A stretch of 64,000 nt of DNA from VFKU01 sp038916785 (GTDB taxonomy: Bacteria; Hydrogenedentota; Hydrogenedentia; Hydrogenedentales; GCA-2746185), in assembly GCA_038916785.1 (NCBI GenBank), contig JBCLBO010000003.1, positions 16,413 to 80,412 of the forward strand, in the 5' to 3' direction. The position numbers and the translations under genes are program-made. Numbering within the stretch: the stretch's first letter is position 1; the number at the start of each line of letters is the position of its first letter. This document shows positions 1 through 8,898 of the stretch, one piece after another. Under the pieces are notes generated by a model that searched no databases, had not been told where the DNA came from, and saw nothing but the letters and a program-made list of their open reading frames with translations.

Positions 1-1041
1 AGAGGAATTTTTTTTTCCGGGACCGACTCGGCGATCGAGGGATTTGGTTCCAGGAAAGAACTGCGGGCGGCGCAGGATGAGGTCCCAGAATTTGCAGTGG
101 TCGATACCGGCGTGGCGGCGTGCGGCGCGTTCCTCGAGTGCTGCGGGGATGTAGGCGAGGGCTTCGTACCAGGTGCGGATGTGGACGAGGACCTTCCACG
201 CTTCGCGGTTGATGAGCGCGCGGCCGACCGCGCGCGTTTCGCCGAGGGCGAAATCGAGCAGCGCGACGCAGATTTTTTCTCTTGGGAAATTTCGCAGGAC
301 GATGCGCGCGCGGTTGCGGGTGTTAAGGTGGTACTTCCGGCGGGCCTGCGCGCCCTCCCCCATCGTTGCGCTGAATTTGTGATAGATGACGGCCTCCGGG
401 CAGGTGAGCACGGTGTACCCGGCGTTCCACAGGCGCATCGATAGATCGAGATCGTCGAGATAAATACCGAAGTCCTCGGGCAGCAGGCCGGTCTTGCGCA
501 GGGCCTCGCTGCGGATGAAGAAGCCCGCGCCGCACACGCCGATGACGGGCACGTGGTCGTCCCATTTCGGACCGTTGATCTCACCGATGCCGCGATCCCA
601 GGCGGCTCCTATGGTCGAGGCGACGAGGCCGATGGAGTTGATGAAGCGCGGCTCGTCGAACATCAGTAGCTTGGGCGCGAGCGCGCCGATGGCGGGTTCG
701 CCCTCGGCCAGGGCGACGAGACGCTGGATCGCGTCTGGCGCGATCCGTGTGTCGTTGTTGAGCAGGAGGATGTAGTCCGCACCCAACTCCAGGGCGCGTT
801 GCATCCCGGCGTTGTTCCCGCCGGACCATCCGAGGTTTTTATCGAGCAAGACGAATTCGACGCGCGGATCGTTTCCGAATTTCTGGCGGACGAATGCGGC
901 TGAGCCGTCGGTGCTCGCGTTATCGACGAGAACGAACCGAGCTTCGGCGTAGGGGGACGCGGTGAGCGAGGTGAAGCAGGCGTCGAGATGTTCCAGACCG
1001 TTCCAATTGATGACGAGGACGTGGACAGTGGGGTTCGGCAT
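1..1041 (-). CDS. Glycosyltransferase family 2 (C-terminus beyond window)
   Basis: Open from an ATG at 1041 through base 1 with no stop, so 347 codons are visible and the C-terminus lies outside the window. The N-terminus (VHVLVIN-WNG, then a VDNASTDGS motif) is the nucleotide-sugar binding half of a GT-A fold. LLLNNDT carries the DxD-type metal site, and later GVCGAGFFIRSEAL and a YLDDLDL motif are typical of rhamnosyl/GT2 transferases that build surface polysaccharide. The enzyme probably transfers a sugar from a nucleotide donor at the cytoplasmic face of the membrane; donor and acceptor cannot be read from sequence. It heads a glycan gene cluster extending to 6730. Confidence 0.9.
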   Translation of the reverse strand, partial: MPNPTVHVLVINWNGLEHLDACFTSLTASPYAEARFVLVDNASTDGSAAFVRQKFGNDPRVEFVLLDKNLGWSGGNNAGMQRALELGADYILLLNNDTRIAPDAIQRLVALAEGEPAIGALAPKLLMFDEPRFINSIGLVASTIGAAWDRGIGEINGPKWDDHVPVIGVCGAGFFIRSEALRKTGLLPEDFGIYLDDLDLSMRLWNAGYTVLTCPEAVIYHKFSATMGEGAQARRKYHLNTRNRARIVLRNFPREKICVALLDFALGETRAVGRALINREAWKVLVHIRTWYEALAYIPAALEERAARRHAGIDHCKFWDLILRRPQFFPGTKSLDRRVGPGKKNSS

Positions 1042-1131
1042 TGGTCGTGGAGTATAGCAGCGCCGGAAAAGGCACCGGGAACCCTGTCCACACTCCTTCG
1101 ACGCGCGGAGCGTGATGACTACGATCGGGGA

Positions 1132-2076
1132 TTAGTGCTTCGGGCCCTTCTGCACGCGGGACTGCGTGGCGCGGGTGCGTTCGTCGACGATGCGATCCGC
1201 GATATTGCGCACCTGGAGTTCGAGCCAGTTCATCGTATGGCTGGATTCGCGGTAGTCCGCCGCGCCGTACATGTCTACGCGGCCGGTCTTGTGGAGCAGA
1301 TCGGCCTGTTCTTGGCGCGCCGGTTGTTCGGGGGCGTAGACGGCTAGCGTCATGCCGCCATTCCGGCGCACGACCGAGAACGAGGGGATGTCGCTGGGGC
1401 CGTCGGCGATGTAGATCATGTTTTTGACGGGCACGCGGCGGTCTTCGGGGGCGATGGAGTCGTTGACCGAGATGCCGGCGTTCGCGTTGACGCCTTTGTT
1501 GATCTCGAAGATCGCGCGCGTCTTGGTCGTGTTATCGAGGAGGCCGGCGACCTGGCTAATCTCCCCCGCTCCCGGTTGTCCCTTCAGGTCGTAACTCGGC
1601 TGCGCGGGCGCCTCGATGAAACCCGAGGCCCAGACGCCGTCGACTTTCGGGAACACGGCGGAGCCGCGGATCATCGGTTCGAGGCCGGTGCTGACGATGT
1701 AATGTTCGAGGCGGAGATCGGCGTCGCGGTACTTCTGCGGGGCAAGTACCTCGCGCAGGCGGTCGAAAGCGGCGGGCAATCCGGCGAAGAGGCGTACCTG
1801 GGCGCCCAGCGCGCACAGCTTTTCGTTCGTGAGCCCAGGCATGCGCCCGGCGCGTACGTAGGAGAGCAGGTGCGTGAGGTAGCAAGTGTCCGGCTGGACG
1901 CTGACATGGGCGCGCGCGTAATACTGCGGCAGGGCGTTCACTTCGGCCCAAAAGGCGTCCTCGTTAATCCCGTAATGCTCGAAAATCGGGCGCTGCATGT
2001 TGTCCGGTGACAGCGTGCGGTCGAAGTCCCAGATGAGGGCGATGACGTTTTGTTGGAATAGACCCCGCTCGTCCAC
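1132..2076 (-). CDS. HAD-superfamily phosphatase
   Basis: A 314-residue protein starting at a GTG. WDFDRTL carries the HAD nucleophile pair Asp17/Asp19, IVSTGL is motif II, an internal KTRAIFEIN segment could supply the motif III lysine, and YIADGPSDIPSF is the acidic motif IV. The architecture resembles phosphoserine-phosphatase-like HAD hydrolases with a helical cap between motifs I and II. The substrate is unknown. It lies 90 bases upstream of the GT2 gene on the same strand, so a role in sugar-phosphate or glycan metabolism is possible but is only inference. No signal peptide is seen, so it is cytoplasmic. Confidence 0.8.
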   Translation of the reverse strand: MDERGLFQQNVIALIWDFDRTLSPDNMQRPIFEHYGINEDAFWAEVNALPQYYARAHVSVQPDTCYLTHLLSYVRAGRMPGLTNEKLCALGAQVRLFAGLPAAFDRLREVLAPQKYRDADLRLEHYIVSTGLEPMIRGSAVFPKVDGVWASGFIEAPAQPSYDLKGQPGAGEISQVAGLLDNTTKTRAIFEINKGVNANAGISVNDSIAPEDRRVPVKNMIYIADGPSDIPSFSVVRRNGGMTLAVYAPEQPARQEQADLLHKTGRVDMYGAADYRESSHTMNWLELQVRNIADRIVDERTRATQSRVQKGPKH

Positions 2077-2462
2077 GATGCGATCCCGGCGCCGACTGGT
2101 TTGTGAGGCGGAACTCTAACACTCCGCGGTGGGCGCGGCCAAGAGTTCGGGGGCCTGGTGAGGCCGGCGTAGCGGGTAGGGGCAAGGGACGTTGCTTAGA
2201 CAGGATTTACATGATCAACAGGATTTCAAATCCCGGAACTCAATCTTGTAGATCGTGTAAACCATCCCCGCTCTTCTTAAGGCCCGTTGCAGGGCAGCTT
2301 ATTTTTTGCGAAATTTTCGCGGTATTGCGATTGTTTTTGGAGGTCGGACCGAAAAATTGATCGGTGTGCGCGTGAAGAACCAAGATTAGGCGTCGGTCTG
2401 CATCCGCGGGGGCGCTGCGGGCCTGACGGGCAGCAAGTGATCCAGGGGGAGCGTCGCCGTCT
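2077..2462. other. Divergent intergenic region holding a dispersed repeat copy
   Basis: This 386-base gap separates divergently transcribed genes, so it should hold both promoters, but I see no convincing -35/-10 pair. It contains an imperfect inverted repeat at 2199-2264, described separately, whose arms resemble a second copy at 63153-63206. The remainder shows no coding pattern I can support. Confidence 0.6.
2199..2264. repeat. Imperfect inverted repeat, GACAGGATTTACA family (copy 1)
   Basis: The left arm 2199-2225 reads GACAGGATTTACATGATC and continues to ACAGGATT. The right arm 2242-2264 is nearly its reverse complement. The same arm sequence recurs at 63153-63206. Elements with this GACAGGATTTACA signature occur between genes in many unrelated environmental genomes; function is unknown. 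Confidence 0.7.
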
Positions 2463-4181
2463 ATGGCGCACGCGCAGGGGGACTCCGGCGGCGACGCGGC
2501 CAGGGTATATGTCATCGTGGCGCTCATCGCGGCGTTCGTGTGCGTTGCGTTTGCTGCTGCGGCTTCGTGGGTCGTCGCCGCGATGTATGTCGCGGGATCG
2601 TTCGAAGAATCGAGCGGGTTCGGCCCGAAGATTTTCTTGAAGGCGGCAGTGTTTACGATTCTCGCTGCCGCCTGTCTGTGGATCGCCTGCCAGCGCCGCT
2701 TCGCGTTCACGCCCGGAACTGGCTCCGCGCGAAGTGTGCGGTTGGGGTCGCGTTGGGGCTTCCTCCCTGGCGCGCTGATTGCCGCGCTGCTGCTCTTCCC
2801 GAATCTGGATCGCCATCCGTGGCCAGCACCGGATGAGCTGCATCATCTCGTCGTCGCGCGCAATCTCGCTGAGCATGGGGCCTACGCTTCGGGACTCACC
2901 CCCAATCTCGTCTGGTTTGATCACTACGATTCCGTGGGCGCACCGGTGATCGGGCTGGTCGCTGCGGCTTTCGACACCTTCGGCGTGGGCCTGGCGCCTG
3001 CGCGCGCGGTGCTCGCGGCGTTCGGCGTCGCGTTTACGGTTCTCGTCTATTTTGTCTTCCTGCCTCTGTACGGCGCGCGGGCGTCTGGGCTGGCGTCCTT
3101 CTTTGCGCTGGCGGCCTTTGGCACGATCTATCTTTCGCGTTCGCTCTACGGGGAAGTTCCCGCGCTCGCGTTTGTCCTGCTCGGACTCTTGGCGTGGCGG
3201 CGCGGCCTCGCGCGTGATCGCGGGGCGCTGTTGTTGATCGCGGCCGGACTGTGCTTTGGACTCGCCGTGCTTACCAAAGCCTTCATGGCGGCTGCGGCGC
3301 TGGCGGTCGTGGGCGCGTATGTGTTCGACAGGGTCAGCCACCGGCGCATATCCCCGCGCGGCATCCTGCTGCCCGCTGCGGGGACGCTCGTGATTATGGG
3401 CGCGTGGCAGGCCGTCGAGTTCGCCGGGCGTCACCTCGTCGCTGGGGACAAACCCTCGCTCGCGCTGTATTACCGCCACAGTCTTAGCTTTGGGTTGGGG
3501 CCGGTGTGGGAGAACATTGGGCTGGTCGCCACGGTGGTCCCGGTCCTCGTCTTGGGGGTGTTCGCCGTCGGGATGGCTGTTCCAAGGGTGTTCCGCGACC
3601 ATTACGACCCGGCGCTCGTTGTGCTTTTCCTTCTGGCGCCGCTCACGGTGTTCTGGTTCGCGTTCTTCACGCCGATGCATCTCCCCCGTTATCTTTGGTA
3701 TCCGGCCGTGATCGCCGCAATGTTCTCCGGGCCCTTGGCGGATCGAGTGATGAGCGCCGGACGAATCGCGCCAGCTATAAATCCTCGCGTGTTCACGCCT
3801 GCGCGCGTGGCCGTTGCGGGGTTGTTGGCCTGGGTGTACCTCGCGCCGGGAGTGGAGATGGCATACAAGGTTTTTTCGGCGGATCAGGCCGGACCGGACC
3901 GTGCCGTGGCGCGCTACGTGGCGGAGTTGCCGGCTGGTGCACGCATCGCAACGACGTATTGGCCTGCGGAGCGGTTGCTGAATTTTCTCGACGCGCGGCG
4001 CGTGACCGTGTTGACGCCGGGCACGGTGGCCGGGGCGGACTACGACGTGCTGATCGACAGCGATCGCGCGGAGGTCGCGGCAGGGCCGGGCGACGATTCT
4101 GGACAGCGCTTTGGGCACTATGTGGTGTATCGCATGGATGAGGGTGCGGAACAGTTGGCGAGCATGAGGGGGAATCCATGA
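2463..4181 (+). CDS. GT-C type membrane glycosyltransferase (ArnT/PMT-like)
   Basis: A 572-residue polytopic membrane protein. Two hydrophobic segments lie at about residues 15-45 and 57-76, followed by many more. A periplasmic loop after about residue 112 carries an acidic pair (Asp124-Glu125 in PAPDELHH), the hallmark of GT-C transferases that use polyprenol-phosphate sugars. The family (GT39/GT83, PMT_2-like) transfers a lipid-linked sugar at the periplasmic face. Its stop overlaps the start of the next gene by four bases. That next gene encodes a polyprenol-phosphate-type sugar synthase, so the pair plausibly makes and then uses the lipid-linked donor. The acceptor is unknown. Confidence 0.8.
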   Translation: MAHAQGDSGGDAARVYVIVALIAAFVCVAFAAAASWVVAAMYVAGSFEESSGFGPKIFLKAAVFTILAAACLWIACQRRFAFTPGTGSARSVRLGSRWGFLPGALIAALLLFPNLDRHPWPAPDELHHLVVARNLAEHGAYASGLTPNLVWFDHYDSVGAPVIGLVAAAFDTFGVGLAPARAVLAAFGVAFTVLVYFVFLPLYGARASGLASFFALAAFGTIYLSRSLYGEVPALAFVLLGLLAWRRGLARDRGALLLIAAGLCFGLAVLTKAFMAAAALAVVGAYVFDRVSHRRISPRGILLPAAGTLVIMGAWQAVEFAGRHLVAGDKPSLALYYRHSLSFGLGPVWENIGLVATVVPVLVLGVFAVGMAVPRVFRDHYDPALVVLFLLAPLTVFWFAFFTPMHLPRYLWYPAVIAAMFSGPLADRVMSAGRIAPAINPRVFTPARVAVAGLLAWVYLAPGVEMAYKVFSADQAGPDRAVARYVAELPAGARIATTYWPAERLLNFLDARRVTVLTPGTVAGADYDVLIDSDRAEVAAGPGDDSGQRFGHYVVYRMDEGAEQLASMRGNP

Positions 4182-4954
4182 ACGAGCGCGTGGCGTCGGT
4201 GTCCATCTTCTATCCGTGCTACGAAGATTGGGGGACGATGGGGAGCATGGTGTTGCTCACGGTGCAAACGGCGGAGCGGCTGGGTCTGGACTACGACATT
4301 ACGCTGGTGGACGACGGCAGCGGCGAGCAGACGCAGGACGTGTTGCGCGAGATTGAGGCGCGCTTCGCGCAGGTGCGGGTCGTGCATCACGCCAAGAACC
4401 GCGGCTACGGCGGCGCGCTGCGCAGCGGGTTTGCCGCGGCGACGCGCGAATGGATATTTTATACGGACGGCGACGCGCAGTACGACGTGCGCGAACTCGA
4501 GCGGCTTGTCGCCGCGGCGGGGCCGGAGGTCGACGTCGTGCAGGGGTACAAGATCACACGGCACGATCCGCTGCACCGCATCGTGATCGGCCGCATGTAT
4601 CACTGGCTGGTGAAACTCGCTTTTGGATTGCGCTTGTGCGATGTGGACTGCGACTTCCGCCTGATCCGGCGGCGCGTGTTCGACGAGGTGAAGCTCGAGA
4701 GCGACAGCGGCGTGATCTGCGCGGAGATGATGGTGAAAATCCAGCGCGCGGGGTTTCGGGTGGTGCAGGTGCCTGTCCACCACTTCCAGCGCGCGCACGG
4801 CAAGTCGCAATTCTTCAATTTCCGGCGCATCGCGCGGGTCGGCTGGCAGTTGTCCGGCCTGTGGCTGCGCCTGGTGCTGCTTCGCCCGCTCGCTACTCCG
4901 GCGCCTGCGCATGATCCCCTTTCTCGAGCTCAAGACCCAGTTTCAAGCGATTGA
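4178..4954 (+). CDS. GT2 polyprenol-phosphate sugar synthase (DPM1-like)
   Basis: A 258-residue GT-A transferase. It has an SIFYPCYED N-terminus, a LVDDGSGEQT nucleotide motif at about 45-54, an FYTDGDAQYD metal motif at about 91-100, and a DCDFRLIRR segment typical of dolichyl/undecaprenyl-phosphate mannosyl- or glucosyltransferases. No C-terminal membrane pair is present, so this is the soluble DPM1-like type. It starts inside the preceding GT-C gene (ATGA overlap) and its tail overlaps the aminotransferase gene by 44 bases, indicating tight translational coupling. It should transfer a hexose to polyprenyl phosphate in the cytoplasm. Confidence 0.85.
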   Translation: MNERVASVSIFYPCYEDWGTMGSMVLLTVQTAERLGLDYDITLVDDGSGEQTQDVLREIEARFAQVRVVHHAKNRGYGGALRSGFAAATREWIFYTDGDAQYDVRELERLVAAAGPEVDVVQGYKITRHDPLHRIVIGRMYHWLVKLAFGLRLCDVDCDFRLIRRRVFDEVKLESDSGVICAEMMVKIQRAGFRVVQVPVHHFQRAHGKSQFFNFRRIARVGWQLSGLWLRLVLLRPLATPAPAHDPLSRAQDPVSSD

Positions 4955-6008
4955 GCCCGAGCTCCGGGCCGCGATCGATCGCGTGCTCGCGCGGGGGTGG
5001 TATGTCCTCGGCGAGGAGTGCGCGGCCTTCGAGCGGGAGTTCGCGGCGTATCTCGGGATCGATCACGCGGCCGGCGTCAATTCCGGGACGGACGCGATCG
5101 GCCTGGCGCTGCGCGCCTTGGGGATCGGCCCCGGGGACGAGGTCATCACCGCTGCGAACACGTGTGTTCCTACCGCGGTGGGCATTGTCTCCGCCGGTGC
5201 GACGCTCGTGCTGGCCGACGCCGACCCGCGAACCCACACTATTGATGTGCAGTCTGTTGCATCGGCGATTACGCCGAAGACGCGGGCGATCGTGCCTGTG
5301 CACCTTTACGGGCACCCCTGCGACATGGACCCGCTGATCGCGCTGGCGCGCGCGCATGGGCTGGTCGTGGTCGAGGATTGCGCGCAGGCGCATGGCGCGC
5401 GCTACCGTGGAAAACACTGCGGGACCTTGGGCGACGCTGCCGCGTTCTCTTTCTATCCAAGTAAGAATCTTGGGGCGTTTGGCGATGGTGGCGCGGTGGT
5501 GACGCGTGATGCCGAGGTCGCCGGGCGCCTGCGGCGCTTGCGTCACTATGGGCAGGCGGACCGCTATCATCACGTCGATCAGGGCGTGAACAGCCGGCTC
5601 GATGAAATGCAGGCGGCGATCCTGCGCGCCAAGTTGCCCTATTTGGATGCGTGGAACGCCGCGCGGCGCGGGCGGGCGCTGCGATACATTGAGCGGCTGC
5701 GCCATTGCCGCGCGCAGATGCCGGTCCAGGCGGAATGGGCCGAGTCGTGTTGGCACCTCTTCGTGCTGCAATCGCCGGAGCGCGACGGGCTGCGGGAGCA
5801 CCTGAAGGGGCGCGGCATTGGCACGGAGATCCACTATCCCGTGCCGTTGCACTTGCAGCCATGCTACGCGCATTTGGGATATCGCGAAGGACAGTTTCCC
5901 GTGTCCGAGCGCGCGTGCCGCGAGGTGCTTTCATTGCCGTTGTATCCGGAGCTGACGCTGGGCGCCGTTGACGAAATTTGCGCAGCGATCGAGGGCTTCT
6001 TCGCGTGA
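4911..6008 (+). CDS. DegT/DnrJ/EryC1/StrS family sugar aminotransferase
   Basis: A 365-residue PLP enzyme of the family that aminates nucleotide-linked keto sugars. It starts MIPFLELKTQF as is usual for the family. GTDAIGLAL binds the phosphate, VVEDCAQAHGA holds the PLP-ring aspartate, and SFYPSKNLGAFGDGG carries the Schiff-base lysine, Lys185. Later HLFVLQ and IHYPVPLH segments are also typical. Length is normal. It supplies an amino sugar, probably for the glycan built by the neighbouring transferases. It is embedded in overlaps on both sides (44 bases upstream, GTGA downstream), so it is co-translated with its neighbours. Confidence 0.93.
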   Translation: MIPFLELKTQFQAIEPELRAAIDRVLARGWYVLGEECAAFEREFAAYLGIDHAAGVNSGTDAIGLALRALGIGPGDEVITAANTCVPTAVGIVSAGATLVLADADPRTHTIDVQSVASAITPKTRAIVPVHLYGHPCDMDPLIALARAHGLVVVEDCAQAHGARYRGKHCGTLGDAAAFSFYPSKNLGAFGDGGAVVTRDAEVAGRLRRLRHYGQADRYHHVDQGVNSRLDEMQAAILRAKLPYLDAWNAARRGRALRYIERLRHCRAQMPVQAEWAESCWHLFVLQSPERDGLREHLKGRGIGTEIHYPVPLHLQPCYAHLGYREGQFPVSERACREVLSLPLYPELTLGAVDEICAAIEGFFA

Positions 6009-6730
6009 ACCGCGACGAGTACGGCCGGATGTACGCGGTCGAAGACCTGCATTGGTGGTATCGCGGGCTGCGCGCGCTCACTTGGCAGTTGTGGGATGCG
6101 CTGCCGGACAAACCCGCGGGGCCGCTGCTCGACATTGGCTGTGGCACTGGCGGGACGCTCACGGGCGCGCCGGTGAGCGGCGTGGGTGCCGATATGTCCC
6201 CGGAGGCGCTGCGCTTCTGCCGGGAGCGCGGCCAAAGGCAGCTCGCGCGCGCCGACGCCTCGGCGCTGCCGTTTCGCGATGCGAGTTTCGTCGGGGCGCT
6301 CATGCTCGATGTGCTCTATCATCGCGCCGTGACTGATCCGGCGGCGGCGCTGCTCGAGGCGCGGCGAGTCCTGAAACCGGATGGCGTGCTGATCGTGAAC
6401 GTGCCCGCGTACAACTGGTTGCGGTCTTCGCACGACGCCGCGATCCATACCGCGCGGCGATTCACGCGGTCCGAGTTGCGCGCGCTCCTTGCGACAGCCG
6501 GATTCCGCGTCGAGCGCATCACGTACTGGAACACGCTCCTCTTCCCCGCCGCTGCAGCGGTGCGCCTACTGCGGAAGTCCGCGGCGCGAAACACTTCGGA
6601 CCTCGCCAATTATCGCCCCGGCGCGGTCACACGGCTGCTCGAAGGCGCGTTGGGCATCGAGCGGAGCTGCCTCCGCGCGGCCGATCTCCCCTTCGGCCTG
6701 TCCGTGATCGCCGCAGTGCGTTCCGCGTAA
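6005..6730 (+). CDS. Class I SAM-dependent methyltransferase
   Basis: I chose the GTG at 6005 because it overlaps the aminotransferase stop as GTGA; a TTG nine codons earlier is possible. The protein is 241 residues. LLDIGCGTGG is SAM-binding motif I, GADMSPEAL is post-I, and DASFVGALMLDVLYH covers the region before motif II. This is the Methyltransf_11/UbiE-like fold. Coupling to the aminotransferase suggests modification of a sugar or lipid-linked intermediate, but the substrate is not determined. It is the last gene of the glycan cluster. Confidence 0.85.
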   Translation: MNRDEYGRMYAVEDLHWWYRGLRALTWQLWDALPDKPAGPLLDIGCGTGGTLTGAPVSGVGADMSPEALRFCRERGQRQLARADASALPFRDASFVGALMLDVLYHRAVTDPAAALLEARRVLKPDGVLIVNVPAYNWLRSSHDAAIHTARRFTRSELRALLATAGFRVERITYWNTLLFPAAAAVRLLRKSAARNTSDLANYRPGAVTRLLEGALGIERSCLRAADLPFGLSVIAAVRSA

Positions 6731-7018
6731 CGCGCCGCCACTACGGTCGCGTCTCCGAGAGAACCCCTATTACTATGTAGCGTCTGTTGCACTCCGGAAA
6801 TCGGGGTGCGGAACAAGGGCCGGTGTCCAGGATGGAACAGTAGTGTAGGTGATCCGGCGGGAAAAGGGGTTCGGGAAACAATGGGTATGGAAACGTGTAA
6901 GTTCAGTGGGCCGTGAAGGTTAGAGGGAATTTCTCCGCAAAGTGTCAAGTGAATACTGGCGTTGTTCATCCGAACAGAATGTCGAGGTACTCAGAAAACC
7001 AAGTGTGCGGTTCGGAGC
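6731..7018. other. Intergenic sequence upstream of the transposase remnant
   Basis: No gene, tRNA or clear repeat is visible between the methyltransferase stop and the transposase remnant. The sequence is of mixed composition and may include decayed mobile-element DNA, which I cannot confirm. Confidence 0.4.
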
Positions 7019-7297
7019 GTGCACGCGGTTGTCGGCGGGCTCTCGCCGAGTCTGCGCCGCTGCCTGACCACGACCAACCTGATCGAGTCGCCGCACTCGG
7101 GCGTGCGCGCGCGCACCCGGCGCGTCAGCCGCTGGCAGGACGGCGCGATGGCGCTGCGCTGGGCGGCCACGGCCCTGCTCGACGCGGAGAAAAACTTCCG
7201 GCGCATCATGGGCCACCAGGACCTCTAGCAACTCAAGGCCTGGCTCGACGACCTCGAACAGAACCAAGCAATGGAAACCGGAGACCAAGCAGCGTAA
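7019..7297 (+). pseudogene. C-terminal remnant of an IS256/mutator-type transposase
   Basis: The reading frame contains TTNLIESPHSGVR, RRVSRWQDGAMALRWAA and EKNFRRIMGHQDL, which form the conserved C-terminal region of IS256-like (mutator) transposases. A TAG at 7226-7228 stands where the family usually has the Trp of DLW, and the frame then continues QLKAWLDDLEQ to a second stop at 7295-7297. The N-terminal two thirds, including the DDE residues, are absent. It is therefore a decayed end of an insertion sequence. The following bases to about 7389 may belong to the element's right end. It marks the left edge of the accessory region to about 10700. Confidence 0.75.
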
Positions 7298-7410
7298 CAT
7301 CAGCGGCGGGGCCACCACCGCCTTCAACTACGATTGGGACAGCCTCTCGGAGTTAAAGAGGGCTTTTTCAATAGCTCCACAGCCTAATATTGGCGCGACC
7401 GGAGGAGGCC

Positions 7411-8724
7411 ATGGAAGCCCAAACCAAATACGCCAAGAGCGGCGACGTTCATATCGCCTACCGAGTCTTTGGCGGCGGCCCGCGCGATATTGTGCTGATC
7501 CCAGGTACGATCTCGCATGTGGAACTCTTCTGGGAATTATCGGCGCAAGAGTACCTGCTGAAAAGGCTCACCTCTTTCGCCCGGGTAATCGTCTTCGACA
7601 AGCGCGGCCAGGGGCTCTCCGATCGGGTCGCCCAGCAGACCCTCGAAGAGCGTACCGGTGACGTGCGGGCAGTGATGGATGCGGCCGGTTCGAAGTGTGC
7701 AACCGTCTATGGCTGGTCGGAAGGCGGCCCGATGTGCCTGATGTTCGCCGCTACCTACCCCGAGCGAACGTCGGGCCTTGTGTTGTACGGCACGTTTGCG
7801 TCGATGAAGGCCCCCCCGTGGGCCGTGCCCCCCGAGCAATTCGAGTTACTCCTTGGCGAAATGAGCAACCACTGGGGCAAGGGCACTCTCGTCGGTATCA
7901 ATGCACCGAGCCAGGTCAAGAATGAAGCTTTCGTTCAATCGTTTGGCCAGCTCGAGCGGGCCTCAGTAAGTCCAGGGTCTATTCTCGCCCTGATGCGAGC
8001 CAATTACGAGATCGACGTCCGCCACATTCTGCCTTCGATCCACGTGCCGACCCTGATCCTCCATCGCGCGGGTGATGCGCTCGTTCCGGTCGCAACCGGG
8101 CGCTACCTGGCCGAGCACATCCCCGGAGCCAAGTATACCGAGATTCCAGGCACCGACCATCTGGTAACTGACGCTGACACGCAGGACATCATCGTCGACG
8201 AGATCGAGGAATTCATCACCGGCATTCGACACCGCCCGGAGCCGGACCGCGTGCTGGCCACCGTGATGTTCACCGATATCGTGGGCTCGACCGAGCGCGC
8301 CGTCGAGATGGGCGACCGCCAATGGCGCGAACTGCTCAACAACTTCTATGCCGCGGTGCGCAAAGAGCTTGCGGTCTTCCGTGGCCGTGAAGTGAACACC
8401 GGAGGCGACAGCCTGTTTGCCACCTTCGATGGGCCGGCGCGCGCGATACGATGCGCCTGTTCGCTACGCGAAAGAGTGCGCTCGCTAGGACTGCAGGTCC
8501 GCACCGGGCTGCACACCGGCGAGTGTGAGTTGATCGGCGACGACGTGGGCGGCATCGCGGTGCATATCGGAGCGCGCGTGGCGGCCATGGCTGGCCCCGA
8601 CGAAGTGCTGGTTTCCAGCACCGTCAAGGACCTCGTGGCCGGCTCGGGACTCCGCTTTGCCGATCAGGTGACGCACAGCCTAAAGGGCGTGCCGGGCGAA
8701 TGGCGCCTGTACGCGGTTCAATAA
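7411..8724 (+). CDS. Alpha/beta hydrolase fused to class III nucleotidyl cyclase
   Basis: The ATG at 7411 is preceded by GGAGGAGG, so I prefer it to an in-frame TTG at 7390; the product is 437 residues. Residues about 1-270 form an alpha/beta hydrolase with nucleophile Ser103 (GWSEGG), Asp222 and His250. Residues about 280-437 form a class III adenylate/guanylate cyclase catalytic domain with metal aspartates Asp289 (FTDIVGST) and Asp333 (GGDSLF). The protein is soluble, with no membrane segment. Such fusions are known, and the hydrolase part is thought to sense a small molecule or act as an effector. The second messenger cannot be assigned. It lies just downstream of the transposase remnant. 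Confidence 0.9.
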   Translation: MEAQTKYAKSGDVHIAYRVFGGGPRDIVLIPGTISHVELFWELSAQEYLLKRLTSFARVIVFDKRGQGLSDRVAQQTLEERTGDVRAVMDAAGSKCATVYGWSEGGPMCLMFAATYPERTSGLVLYGTFASMKAPPWAVPPEQFELLLGEMSNHWGKGTLVGINAPSQVKNEAFVQSFGQLERASVSPGSILALMRANYEIDVRHILPSIHVPTLILHRAGDALVPVATGRYLAEHIPGAKYTEIPGTDHLVTDADTQDIIVDEIEEFITGIRHRPEPDRVLATVMFTDIVGSTERAVEMGDRQWRELLNNFYAAVRKELAVFRGREVNTGGDSLFATFDGPARAIRCACSLRERVRSLGLQVRTGLHTGECELIGDDVGGIAVHIGARVAAMAGPDEVLVSSTVKDLVAGSGLRFADQVTHSLKGVPGEWRLYAVQ

Positions 8725-8785
8725 GCGATTGTTCCCCGGCTTTCGTCCGACGGAGTGTCAATAAGAGTTTGAGGATAAATAGGAT

Positions 8786-8852
8786 AAATAGGGACAGCCA
8801 CCTATTTATTGATATGCCCGTGCTATTCATAAATAGGTGGCTGTCCCTATTT
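8786..8852. repeat. Perfect 24-bp inverted repeat
   Basis: Arms 8786-8809 and 8829-8852 are exact reverse complements around a 19-base loop. The core word is GTGGCTGTCCC next to CCTATTT. It lies between the cyclase stop and the darT start. Palindromes with similar words are found near REP/RAYT-type transposases in other genomes. Here it may be a non-autonomous element, or it may act as a transcription terminator for the cyclase gene. Confidence 0.85.
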
Positions 8853-8898
8853 TACTAAATAGAGAAGCCTTCGCCCCCTGGTCGCCGGGAGAGCCCGC

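Noticed and set aside
2277..4118. A 613-codon minus-strand open frame opposite the GT-C gene
   Set aside because: The translation is almost entirely Arg, Glu, Gln and His, typical of an antisense shadow; the plus strand has a clear membrane transferase.
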